Positions 11,619 through 17,997 of a DNA stretch of 25,069 nt are shown here, piece after piece. The position numbers and the translations under genes were made by a program. The notes beneath the pieces are model-generated. The model ran no database searches and was not told the origin of the DNA. It was given only the letters and a program-made list of their open reading frames with translations. The first letter of the stretch is position 1. Every line of letters starts with the position of its first letter. Location of the stretch: positions 1 through 25,069 of the IMG/VR virus record IMGVR_UViG_3300043434_000052; one strand, written 5' to 3'. This stretch comes from a virus.

Positions 11619-13316
11619 TTAAGCGCCCATCAGCATAAATACTGACGGTGTTGGGTCGGTTACGATTGTTGACCAAGAAGCAGATGTTCCGTTCGTAGTC
11701 AAATACTTTCCTGAGTTTCCAGTCTGGCTTGGTAGTGCATCTACTGTGTTCCATTGTACACCAGTGCCAGTTGATTGTAGATACTGACCGCTAGTACCTG
11801 AAGAAGCACCTGCGGTTAATGTGCCAGTCAAGGTTGCGTTGCTTAGAGTTAGCGCAGTTACTGTTGATACTGTTGTGCCAGAGGTAAGAGTTGTAGTACC
11901 AAGAGTAGGAGCGGTATAGGTTGCTGCAGCCGCTGCCCATTGGATTCCATAGGTAGCAGTAGATGCTGCGGTTAGAACATATCCGTCAGTTCCTACGCCT
12001 AGTCTTGCTGCTGTGTCTGCTGCAGAGCCTACAATCAAATCACCCTTAGCATCAATGATGCTTGCCTGGATTGCTGTAGTTACTGCTGCTGCTGCACTGG
12101 CTGCAGATACCGCTGCTGAGTTAGCAGAAGTCAAAGCAGATGATGCTGATGTGCTTGCAGATGATGCAGAAGTCGCTGCACTTGACGCTGAGGTAGCGGC
12201 AGATGACGCGCTAGTTGAAGCACTGGATGCTGAGGTAGCCGCTGCAGATGCTGAGTTAGAAGCAGTGGTTGCATAGCCAGCGATTGCTGCTACTGAGTTG
12301 GCTGCAGTAGTTGCAGAGTTTGCTGCGGAGGTAGCAGATGTGGCTGCAGAAGATGCAGATGTAGCAGCACTTGAGGCGCTAGTAGATGCTGAACTTGCTG
12401 AGGTGCTTGCAGCACTAGCAGAGTTAGATGCGCTAGTTGCGCTGGTCGCTGCAGCACTTGCTGAGTTAGCAGCAGAGGTCGCACTTGCTGCTGCACTTGT
12501 AGCAGAAGTTGCTGCGCTAGATGCACTGGTTGCAGCGGATGCTGCTGAGGTTGCTGCTGCCGTAGCAGAACCTAAAATGCTATCTACGTAATTCTTAGGA
12601 GTTGCTGAGGTATCAGACATACCTGCGCTAGATAGACCAGTAATGACTGGGCTACCACCAATGATAGGACTGGTCAGGGTCTTATTGGTTAGGGTCTGAG
12701 TTGCATCAACAATTACCACTGTGCCCGTTGTATTAGGCAGTGTGATTGTATTATCCTGAGTTGGGTCAACTACAGTCAGCGTAGTTTCATATGCGTCAGA
12801 AGTTGTACCCTCAAAGACCAATACTGCGCCAGCAGATGCTGTACCAGTAATGGTTGGGTCAGAGATAGTTGGGGAAGTTAAAGTCTTGTTGGTAAGAGTT
12901 TGTGTCTTAGCAGTACCTACTACATCACCCTCACCTGATGAGATGCCGTGAAGAGTGTGACCTGAGCCACTACCATCATTGTAGTAAGCAGACGCTTCAG
13001 CGTGTAGGTTAGCATCACGATAGTCACGACCAATTGCCATATGGCGAACAACAGCACCCGCTGAGTGGTCTTGAGCAGTTGAACCATCAATAGCACGAGT
13101 GATTGTAAAAGTATTGGTAGATACTGCAGTGGCATCTACAATTTCTTCAATCGCTGTATCTGGGTCAAGAACTAATGTAAATGTTCTTCCTGCTGGGATT
13201 GTTACACCACCTAGCAGAGCAGTGCCAGATACAACTGTAAACGAGGTTGCACCTGAAGTGATTGCTCCAGTCAGTGTTGTCTGCTGTGAGCGGGATGAGT
13301 ATTGGCGTGTAGTCAT
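11619..13316 (-). CDS. Tail fibre with 23-heptad Ala/Ser stalk
   Basis: The 565-aa protein has four parts. An N-terminal attachment domain (about 1-110) contains GAITSGATSFTVVSG and RHMAIGRDYRDANLH. A linker region (about 135-248) repeats TQTLTNKTLTSP twice. The stalk is a run of heptads at 250-410 of the form S-A-x-S-A-x-T. The head (411-565) contains QASIIDAKGDLIVG and AADTAARLGVGTDGYVLTA, as in many phage tail fibres. The stalk should make a trimeric Ala-coil. ATG 13316 has a GGAACC SD-like stretch. It probably attaches the adhesin block to the tail and mediates host recognition. C-terminal ending DPTPSVFMLMGA is short. Confidence 0.82.
   Translation of the reverse strand: MTTRQYSSRSQQTTLTGAITSGATSFTVVSGTALLGGVTIPAGRTFTLVLDPDTAIEEIVDATAVSTNTFTITRAIDGSTAQDHSAGAVVRHMAIGRDYRDANLHAEASAYYNDGSGSGHTLHGISSGEGDVVGTAKTQTLTNKTLTSPTISDPTITGTASAGAVLVFEGTTSDAYETTLTVVDPTQDNTITLPNTTGTVVIVDATQTLTNKTLTSPIIGGSPVITGLSSAGMSDTSATPKNYVDSILGSATAAATSAASAATSASSAATSATSAAASATSAANSASAAATSATSASNSASAASTSASSASTSASSAATSASSAATSATSAANSATTAANSVAAIAGYATTASNSASAAATSASSASTSASSAATSASSAATSASSASTSASSALTSANSAAVSAASAAAAVTTAIQASIIDAKGDLIVGSAADTAARLGVGTDGYVLTAASTATYGIQWAAAAATYTAPTLGTTTLTSGTTVSTVTALTLSNATLTGTLTAGASSGTSGQYLQSTGTGVQWNTVDALPSQTGNSGKYLTTNGTSASWSTIVTDPTPSVFMLMGA
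12087..12569 (-). repeat. 23 in-frame heptad (21-bp) repeats in the fibre gene
   Basis: Codons 250-410 of the fibre form 23 seven-residue units with no change of register. Most read S-A-(S/T/N)-S-A-(A/S)-(T/N). Two units in the middle, SVAAIAG and YATTASN, depart from the consensus but keep the spacing. At DNA level this gives 21-base units rich in GCA, GCT and AGC, with synonymous differences between copies rather than exact copies. Such tracts can change length by slippage or recombination. Confidence 0.85.
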
Positions 13317-13324
13317 TCAGGTTC

Positions 13325-14245
13325 CTATCGGCTGTAGTGAACTCGTAGTGGGAATTGACCCTGCTGTGCCTTAATCTCTTCATTGAGACGCTGGACATAC
13401 AGAGCGTAAAGTTGCTTAGTAGCATTACCAGATGCGTTGTATGGACGCTTACCATCAGTCTCGTCAGCCTGTGGGCTTAACTGACCAGCACGTGCTGGGT
13501 CAAGGAATGAGAGTAGTCGGTACGCTGCACCTAGAATAATTACATCTTTAGATGTTCCAGGTAAACCTGTAGTTGTCTGGAAGTCATCATTGCTATTTGA
13601 TAAAGTTGTTGGCTGTGTGATGTAGGTAACCTTAACTGTGCGTCCCGCTGTTACGTAATCACCAATTGTAATTGTCTGAGCACCAGAACCCCAGACTGTT
13701 TCATCCGCTAGTGAATCAAAATCCCAACGGCGAATAGGAATCCATTCCTGAGATGGTCCAACATCTTGCCACTCAAGACGTAAGATTCGGTCAATGTTCA
13801 AATCATTAAATCCATATGTATTGACTGCTGCGTTCCAGGTAAAGGTTGTATTCTTAATAGCCATCAACTGAGTTCCAACAGCACCAATTGTATCATTGAT
13901 TGCACGCTTAACTGAGTAGCGTGGGAAGATTGGAGATACGGTTACCTTAACGTCAATTGCGTGAGTTGCCGCTGTAGTACCCAAGTATCCGCGACCATAA
14001 GGAGCAATAGTTGCTGTGTTAGCAACGCGGTCAAATGAATCAACCCAGATTAGTTCCTCATCAATTTCAATAACACCCTTACCAATATCCTGAGTAGAAC
14101 CAAGACTTAAGATGGTAGGGCTAGATGATGGAGATGTGGTTGTGGTTACAGCCTGAGTTAGATATGTTGAACGCTCTTGCTGGAATGTATAACCTGAGAG
14201 ATTGATGAGAACTTCATCAATAAGATTTGTAAGAGTAGTGGTCAC
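13325..14245 (-). CDS. Head-tail adaptor or tail-tubular-like protein
   Basis: The 306-aa protein starts TLTNLIDEVLINLSGYTFQQ, a helix often seen at the start of adaptor/gatekeeper proteins. It continues with a beta-rich block (about 45-110, DIGKGVIEIDEELIWVDSFD and APYGRGYLGTTAATH). A helical part includes FPRYSVKRAINDTIGAVGTQLM. Near the C-terminus are helices with DVIILGAAYRLLSFLDPARAGQLS and VQRLNEEIKAQQGQFP. The plan fits head-tail adaptor or tubular proteins of short-tailed phages. The GTG at 14245 overlaps the preceding stop (GTGA). It lies between the basic cluster and the fibre, where an adaptor would be expected. Assignment is by layout, not a firm family match. Confidence 0.6.
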   Translation of the reverse strand: MTTTLTNLIDEVLINLSGYTFQQERSTYLTQAVTTTTSPSSSPTILSLGSTQDIGKGVIEIDEELIWVDSFDRVANTATIAPYGRGYLGTTAATHAIDVKVTVSPIFPRYSVKRAINDTIGAVGTQLMAIKNTTFTWNAAVNTYGFNDLNIDRILRLEWQDVGPSQEWIPIRRWDFDSLADETVWGSGAQTITIGDYVTAGRTVKVTYITQPTTLSNSNDDFQTTTGLPGTSKDVIILGAAYRLLSFLDPARAGQLSPQADETDGKRPYNASGNATKQLYALYVQRLNEEIKAQQGQFPLRVHYSR

Positions 14246-14517
14246 GAAGTGATGCTCCTTAATGCGTCAACTGGTGATAAATCTGTAGTCCCCGCTAGTT
14301 CGTTACAAACTGCTCCTAAGCCCTTGTAATCGTCAGGCTGACGTGTTGGGTCTGCCTTATAGTTAAGAGCACCAAGCAGAGCCTTGCCTGTTGTACCAGC
14401 CCATTCATTTGCTGCGCCAGTATCTGCAAGATAAGAGGCTAGACCTGGATAACTTGCGCCACCATTGGCAAGACGATTTAACTCGTCAGTAAATGTGCTA
14501 CCTGCTTCACCTGCCAT
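14242..14517 (-). CDS. 91-aa hypothetical virion-region protein
   Basis: The product MAGEAGSTFTDELNRLANGG continues with YPGLASYLADTGAANEWAG, a helical segment and DYKGLGAVCNELAGTTDLSP. It is short, Gly/Ala-rich and soluble. Helical repeats separated by NEWAGTTGK and NELAGTTDL suggest two similar halves with an N-E-(W/L)-A-G-T-T motif. Its ATG overlaps the preceding TAA and its stop overlaps the adaptor GTG. I cannot name a function. Placement just before the adaptor suggests a small connector or a head completion protein. Confidence 0.65.
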   Translation of the reverse strand: MAGEAGSTFTDELNRLANGGASYPGLASYLADTGAANEWAGTTGKALLGALNYKADPTRQPDDYKGLGAVCNELAGTTDLSPVDALRSITS

Positions 14518-14675
14518 TACTTAGCCTTTCTCTTAACTGCTGCATTGTCTACTAGATTTGGGTAAGGTCTACCCGCAGCCTTTGCACGCTTCTTAGCAGC
14601 AGTCTTCTGCGCTGGAGTAAGTGGTGTAGATTTCTTATTAGGATTCTTCTTATCCCAGAATGCTTTCTTCTTCAC
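14517..14675 (-). CDS. 52-aa Lys/Arg-rich protein
   Basis: This small gene starts at GTG 14675-14673, which overlaps the TGA of the previous gene (GTGA), and ends with a TAA sharing its last A with the next ATG (TAATG). The product (MKKKAFWDKKNPNKKSTPLT, then PAQKTAAKKRAKAAGRPYPN) has 14 Lys and 3 Arg in 52 residues and a single Trp. Overlap with both neighbours supports it as a real gene. A disordered, DNA- or RNA-binding tail-like protein is likely. It is part of a run of five basic small proteins. Confidence 0.65.
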   Translation of the reverse strand: MKKKAFWDKKNPNKKSTPLTPAQKTAAKKRAKAAGRPYPNLVDNAAVKRKAK

Positions 14676-14932
14676 CACTTCACCTTATCTGCCCAGTACG
14701 CTGCGCTCATCTTGCCTTTAGCAATGTTTGCCTTATGGCGTGCCTTAAATGATTTCTGTCTTGCTGTTGGTTGTTTGTCCCCAGTTACACCCTGTTGACC
14801 AAAGCGAATAGTCTTAACCTTGTCGCCCTCTTTAGCCACAACAACGTGTGACTTAGTTGGGTGCTTAGGTGTGCGCTTTGGCTTGTTGTAACCAGACACT
14901 CCTGCTCGCTCTAGTCGTGGGTCTTTTTTCAT
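14672..14932 (-). CDS. 86-aa basic phage protein
   Basis: The product starts MKKDPRLERAGVSGYNKPKR and contains HVVVAKEGDKVKTIRFGQQG, then TARQKSFKARHKANIAKGKM and SAAYWADKVKW. It is a recognisable small basic protein of aquatic phages. The centre holds a beta hairpin followed by a Lys/Arg/His-rich helix, in a way suggesting nucleic acid binding. Its ATG overlaps the stop of the preceding 53-aa gene. A packaged DNA-binding or head-associated role is plausible but unproven. Length is usual for its type. Confidence 0.75.
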   Translation of the reverse strand: MKKDPRLERAGVSGYNKPKRTPKHPTKSHVVVAKEGDKVKTIRFGQQGVTGDKQPTARQKSFKARHKANIAKGKMSAAYWADKVKW

Positions 14933-15090
14933 TTCTTTTTCTTCTTAGCCATTCCTGCTTCGCTTAGTGCGATAGCAACTGCTTGCTTCTTTGACTTTAC
15001 TACTGGTCCCTTTTTGCCTGAATGAAGTGTGCCAGATTTGAACTCTTTCATAACTTTGGCAACTTTCTTAGCACCTTTAGTCTTCTTCAT
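14929..15090 (-). CDS. 53-aa DUF6496-like Lys-rich protein
   Basis: The product MKKTKGAKKVAKVMKEFKSG, then TLHSGKKGPVVKSKKQAVAI and ALSEAGMAKKKKK, matches the signature of DUF6496-type proteins (VMxEFKxGxLHSGKKGPVVKxxKQAxAIALSEAG). These small basic proteins of unknown function are found in bacteria and phages. It has 18 Lys in 53 residues. ATG 15090 has a strong SD (GGAGG) and shares its A with the preceding stop (TAATG). The TGA overlaps the next gene's ATG. Its place in a late phage operon suggests a virion-associated or DNA-binding job. Confidence 0.8.
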   Translation of the reverse strand: MKKTKGAKKVAKVMKEFKSGTLHSGKKGPVVKSKKQAVAIALSEAGMAKKKKK

Positions 15091-15266
15091 TACATTCCTC
15101 CGCGTGACTTGAAGTAATCAAGATACTGTTTGTAGGTCATAGCGCCTGAGCGATATGCTGCAGACTGCTTAAACTCTTCAAGACTTGGTAATGCTGGTGA
15201 TGGTTTAGCCTTTGGCTTTGGAGCAGGAGTAACCTTGCCCTTTGGGTTTGGTCGCATATACGCCAT
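15090..15266 (-). CDS. 58-aa hypothetical protein
   Basis: The ATG at 15266 opens MAYMRPNPKGKVTPAPKPKA, a Pro/Lys linker. SLEEFKQSAAYRSGAMTYKQ and YLDYFKSRGGM follow as an amphipathic helical tail. The TAA shares an A with the next ATG. The gene was recovered by reading the strand between two known genes. The N-terminus resembles a disordered tether and the C-terminus a helix. The function is unknown. Position suggests a minor head protein. Confidence 0.7.
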   Translation of the reverse strand: MAYMRPNPKGKVTPAPKPKAKPSPALPSLEEFKQSAAYRSGAMTYKQYLDYFKSRGGM

Positions 15267-15267
15267 C

Positions 15268-15414
15268 TTACTTCTTCTTGCCCATCTTCTTCATAGCCAT
15301 CTTCTTTACGGCTTTCTTCTTGCCGTATTCCATCATCATTTCTTTCTTGCCCTCAGACTTTTCGTGCTTCTTCATCATCTTCTTTGATGAATACTTTTCG
15401 CCTTTCATAGACAT
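15268..15414 (-). CDS. 48-aa Met/Lys-rich protein
   Basis: The product is extreme in composition: 19 Lys and 10 Met out of 48 residues, in blocks such as KKMMKKHEKS, EGKKEMMMEYGKKKA and MKKMGKKK. The ATG at 15414 follows the previous stop by one base and the TAA is one base from the next ATG. Such tight spacing supports a translated gene. Composition fits a strongly cationic, disordered, nucleic acid- or membrane-binding peptide. No family beyond composition can be assigned. Confidence 0.65.
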   Translation of the reverse strand: MSMKGEKYSSKKMMKKHEKSEGKKEMMMEYGKKKAVKKMAMKKMGKKK

Positions 15415-15415
15415 A

Positions 15416-15871
15416 CTATGCTCCCAGTTCTTTCATTGTCTTTGCTATTGTTGGTGTTATCTTTTCTGCCGAAATCATTGAGTTGCCATCATAGGCTTTG
15501 CCCAATCTTTCGGAAGCCGTTACCGCTGCTTCTATCTTTGCCATAGAAGTTCCGCCAGGTTGTATGCCTTGCTTACGAGCATCCTTGTAGGCATCAAGTT
15601 CTTTATTGAACTTTTTATTGCTCATATTCTTTTTGCTGTTAGCATCACCAGTATTAAGTTCTAGTGTTCTAACTTTGCATCCAAAGCAATCTTCGCCACA
15701 ATCAATGTGGTCATACTCAATCTCTTCTTCATCCTTGAATGGAGTATCTGAAGTAGCATCACATAAGACACATCCATATAGTGATGGCTTGAAGTTATGG
15801 TGCTCATCAAAGCCCCACTCAAGAACCTTGCTTATATGACTACTGTGCTGTGAAGTTTGATTCTGTAACAC
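15416..15871 (-). CDS. 151-aa Cys-rich phage protein
   Basis: The product has a zinc-ribbon-like N-terminal half: GCVLCDATS near residue 33 and HIDCGEDCFGCKVRTLELN near 55. The second half, KFNKELDAYKDARKQGIQPG and GTSMAKIEAAVTASERLGKA, is helical. This pattern occurs in a recognisable protein of aquatic actinobacterial phages, though its function is not known. The likely start is GTG 15871, overlapping the 91-aa gene by 32 bases. Only a G-run about eight bases upstream serves as SD. The cysteine pairs suggest zinc binding. A head or packaging accessory role is inferred from its place after the capsid gene. Confidence 0.7.
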   Translation of the reverse strand: MLQNQTSQHSSHISKVLEWGFDEHHNFKPSLYGCVLCDATSDTPFKDEEEIEYDHIDCGEDCFGCKVRTLELNTGDANSKKNMSNKKFNKELDAYKDARKQGIQPGGTSMAKIEAAVTASERLGKAYDGNSMISAEKITPTIAKTMKELGA

Positions 15872-16115
15872 CTACGCCCCCCGCAATTAGTGCTGCTTTA
15901 GTTGTATCGTCTACTGTGTAGTTGTATCCACCGCGATAAACTTGTGGGTAAGTATCCAAAGTTCCGTCTTCTGGGTAACGGATTTGTCTGTAAGTTCCGC
16001 TGGTCTGCATAACAATTGTTACGCCTCTGTCCTGCTCATAGAACTCCCACAAACGGGCACTGCCACCAATAGGTCCCTCAAGGACTGTTGGTGTTACGAA
16101 TGTCCAGTTAGTCAT
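15840..16115 (-). CDS. 91-aa conserved virion-region protein
   Basis: The product starts TNWTFVTPTVLEGPIGGSAR and is beta-rich with an aromatic middle (LWEFYEQDRGVTIVMQTSGT, YRQIRYPEDGTLDTYPQVYR). The C-terminus, AALIAGGVGVTESNFTAQ, is a short helix. It follows the capsid gene at a distance of 61 bases that contain a hairpin. Its own SD is strong (AAGGAGGAACT before ATG 16115). A head-decoration or head-tail connector protein is suggested by position. I do not recognise a defined family. Confidence 0.68.
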   Translation of the reverse strand: MTNWTFVTPTVLEGPIGGSARLWEFYEQDRGVTIVMQTSGTYRQIRYPEDGTLDTYPQVYRGGYNYTVDDTTKAALIAGGVGVTESNFTAQ

Positions 16116-16142
16116 AGTTCCTCCTTAGTGAATCCACCATAA

Positions 16143-16162
16143 GGCTTGAGTTGCCCCAAGCC
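16143..16162 (-). other. Hairpin downstream of the capsid gene
   Basis: In minus-strand RNA, GGCUUGG (16162-16156) pairs with UCAAGCC (16149-16143) through a 6-nt loop, with one G-U pair. It sits about 15 bases after the capsid stop and before the next SD. No U-run follows, so full termination is unlikely. It may partly terminate or protect the abundant capsid mRNA. Confidence 0.45.
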
Positions 16163-16176
16163 CTACAGTCAACCAA

Positions 16177-17379
16177 CTACTTAGCAGCGATTGATGAACC
16201 TGAAGTGATTCGGTATAGAGCCTCATCACGGTAGACAGCGAAGCCAAGTACGCCGTACCAACCCATTGGGCGGAAACGCATCAACTTATCTGTTACGTTA
16301 CCGATAACAATGTGTGGCTCTTCTGCAACTGCTTCAGCCATAGCCTGTGCACCAGCAACGATTGTGTTGAATACACGAGTTACTGGAGTTACAGTGATGG
16401 TTGTTGAAACAGTAACAGCGCCTGTGTTAGCGGTATCTACTGTGATTGTGGTTGTTGAACCTGATGTTGAGATTGCAGAAATCTTAGCGCCTGAAGCGAT
16501 ACCTGTTCCTGAAATCTTGTCGCCAACTTCTGCGCGAGATGCGATAACAGAAGATGATGCAACACCTAGTGTGTAACCTGCTGATACACCAGCAACTGTT
16601 GCTGCTGTTGTAGCAAGTGCTGTCTGGTCTGCACCTGACTTAGCGTTGTAAAGACGTGGAGATTCTACGAAGAATGCACCCTCGTACTGACCGATTTCGC
16701 CAGCCCAAATCTTATCCACTGATGGAGATGTCTGTGCGTGAACGAAGTTCCAGCCCATATTTCCTGTTTCTGCACGTAGGTCGTGTGAAACTTCTGGGTG
16801 GATACCTGCCCAGTATTCTGAGCCACGGCGGTAGGTTGCCTTATTAGAACGCAACTTAGCAACAACCTTGCGGATGTCTGCTGAATCAATTGTGTCTGAA
16901 GCAGCAACTGTTGCAACTGTGGTTGCAGAACCTGAGTAAAGGTTGTTTGAACCTGAACGTAGGGTGGTCATTGCAACCTGGTCAATTGAATCTGCTAGGT
17001 TGAATGCAATGATGTTAGCGATTGCTGGGTCAACATCTGCAAGTGAGAATAATTCAAGTGCACGAGTTACAAGAACTGCGTTACCGTACTCGTTAAGAGT
17101 TACAGTTACTGATGTTGGTGTTGATAGAGCAACTGCATCTGGGTCAGTTGTCTCTGTTAGTGTGCTGGTTACAGCATCAAGGTCAACGTACTTCTGTAGA
17201 ACTACGGTTTGACCAGGCATTGCTTGACGTGCTGGGCGCTTATCTGCGACTGAACGGATTAGTGGTTCTGCGCGGAGAGCGAACTCCAGAAGACGGTCAT
17301 ACGCTTTCTGGACAAGACCAGCACCGCCTACTGTACCGCCGAGCGAGGTGCTGGAGGTATCTGTATATTGGTTGGACAT
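16177..17379 (-). CDS. Major capsid protein (N4-gp56-like) with inserted domain
   Basis: The 400-aa product matches the layout of N4-gp56-like major capsid proteins. An N-terminal helix region is followed by PGQTVVLQKYVDLDAVTSTL. Then come DQVAMTTLRSG and DIRKVVAKLRSNKA, then WAGIHPEVSHDLRAETGN and KIWAGEIGQYEGAFFVESPR. The C-terminus EEPHIVIGNVTDKLMRF, then GWYGVLGFAVYRDEALYRI, is well conserved. Between VESPRLYN and VFNTIVAG lies an insert of about 85-90 residues (245-334) rich in Gly, Ser and Thr. The ATG at 17379 has a strong SD (AGGAG). The scaffold gene is directly upstream. It forms the icosahedral head shell. Confidence 0.88.
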   Translation of the reverse strand: MSNQYTDTSSTSLGGTVGGAGLVQKAYDRLLEFALRAEPLIRSVADKRPARQAMPGQTVVLQKYVDLDAVTSTLTETTDPDAVALSTPTSVTVTLNEYGNAVLVTRALELFSLADVDPAIANIIAFNLADSIDQVAMTTLRSGSNNLYSGSATTVATVAASDTIDSADIRKVVAKLRSNKATYRRGSEYWAGIHPEVSHDLRAETGNMGWNFVHAQTSPSVDKIWAGEIGQYEGAFFVESPRLYNAKSGADQTALATTAATVAGVSAGYTLGVASSSVIASRAEVGDKISGTGIASGAKISAISTSGSTTTITVDTANTGAVTVSTTITVTPVTRVFNTIVAGAQAMAEAVAEEPHIVIGNVTDKLMRFRPMGWYGVLGFAVYRDEALYRITSGSSIAAK

Positions 17380-17412
17380 TGTTTAAGTCTCCTATGACTA
17401 TGAACGGATTGT

Positions 17413-17877
17413 TTATTGCTGCGAACGGAGCATTGCAATTAGTTCCTCTGCGCTTGAAGCGTTATTCAGACGGAGTTCTATTTCATCTGCTCTGTCGGGA
17501 GTTGTTGCACTCTGTGAAACAATGTCTTGCTGGCGTAATGCCGCAAGGTCTTGTTTGTTCTGAGGCTCTTCTACTTGAATACCAAATAGGTCGGCATTAT
17601 CATCAAGCCAGTTATTAACTGTCTCCTCGTTAATGTCGTCCAGGTCTTTCAAGATAAGACGTGCAGCCTTTGGATTAACTCCCTTTTTTTCTAGGACTGA
17701 TTTGACGGTTGATTCACGCTGCGTCTTGGAAAATCCCTCAAGTTGCTCAGTGAGTTCCTTAATACGTTTTTCACTTGCGCGATTGGCTTTGCGTAACTTT
17801 TTAACTAAGTCACCACCATCACTAAGTTCTACGTTATCTAGGTCTTCGTCTTCGTCTTCCCAGTAGTTGTTGCTCAT
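17413..17877 (-). CDS. Scaffolding protein
   Basis: The 154-aa product (from ATG 17877) has a very acidic N-terminus (WEDEDEDLDNVELSDGGD) and a coiled coil at about 24-60 (LVKKLRKANRASEKRIKELT). A helical middle includes LEKKGVNPKAARLILKDLDD, and the C-terminus is Gln/Asn-rich, ending ELIAMLRSQQ. This plan, and the position directly before the capsid gene, are typical of scaffolds that guide head assembly. A GTG at 17886 would give three more residues, but its SD would be too close. The ATG has AAGGG at the proper distance. It should be lost from the mature head. Confidence 0.85.
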   Translation of the reverse strand: MSNNYWEDEDEDLDNVELSDGGDLVKKLRKANRASEKRIKELTEQLEGFSKTQRESTVKSVLEKKGVNPKAARLILKDLDDINEETVNNWLDDNADLFGIQVEEPQNKQDLAALRQQDIVSQSATTPDRADEIELRLNNASSAEELIAMLRSQQ

Positions 17878-17886
17878 AGCAACCAC

Positions 17887-17997
17887 CCTTTCTATTCGTT
17901 GTTAGTCGCAGACCACAACTTGCACCAGGGGGAGTGGGTTGGCTTCTGCTACCAGTCTGTTACACTGACGGGGCTGGTCGGTCCGTTCAGGATTCTT
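17887..17997 (-). promoter_or_regulatory. Largest gap in the late operon, before scaffold and capsid genes
   Basis: This 111-base stretch is the widest intergenic space in the late region, where other genes overlap or abut. It sits just before the scaffold and capsid pair, so a promoter for high capsid expression or an RNA processing site would make sense. A weak -35/-10 pair (TTGTGG, 18 bases, TAGAAA) can be drawn on the minus strand, and I see no strong hairpin or ORF. This is only a candidate. Confidence 0.25.

Noticed and set aside
12013-12591. Long Ala/Val/Asp-rich open frames on the plus strand opposite the fibre stalk
   Set aside because: They are the complement of the Ala/Ser heptad codons, which rarely give stops in that frame. 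Composition is low complexity and no SD is present.
7609-13316. Diversity-generating retroelement with variable repeat in the adhesin block
   Set aside because: No reverse transcriptase and no template repeat is visible in the window. Paralog differences are spread out and include indels rather than being adenine-directed.
15242-15481. Phe/Ile-rich plus-strand frame resembling a membrane protein
   Set aside because: It is the complement of Lys codons (AAG/AAA read as CTT/TTT) in the Lys-rich genes, hence its hydrophobic look.
17887-17997. tRNA gene in the gap before the scaffold
   Set aside because: No T-arm GGTTCGA-like motif or consistent cloverleaf can be drawn. No tRNA was found elsewhere in the window either.
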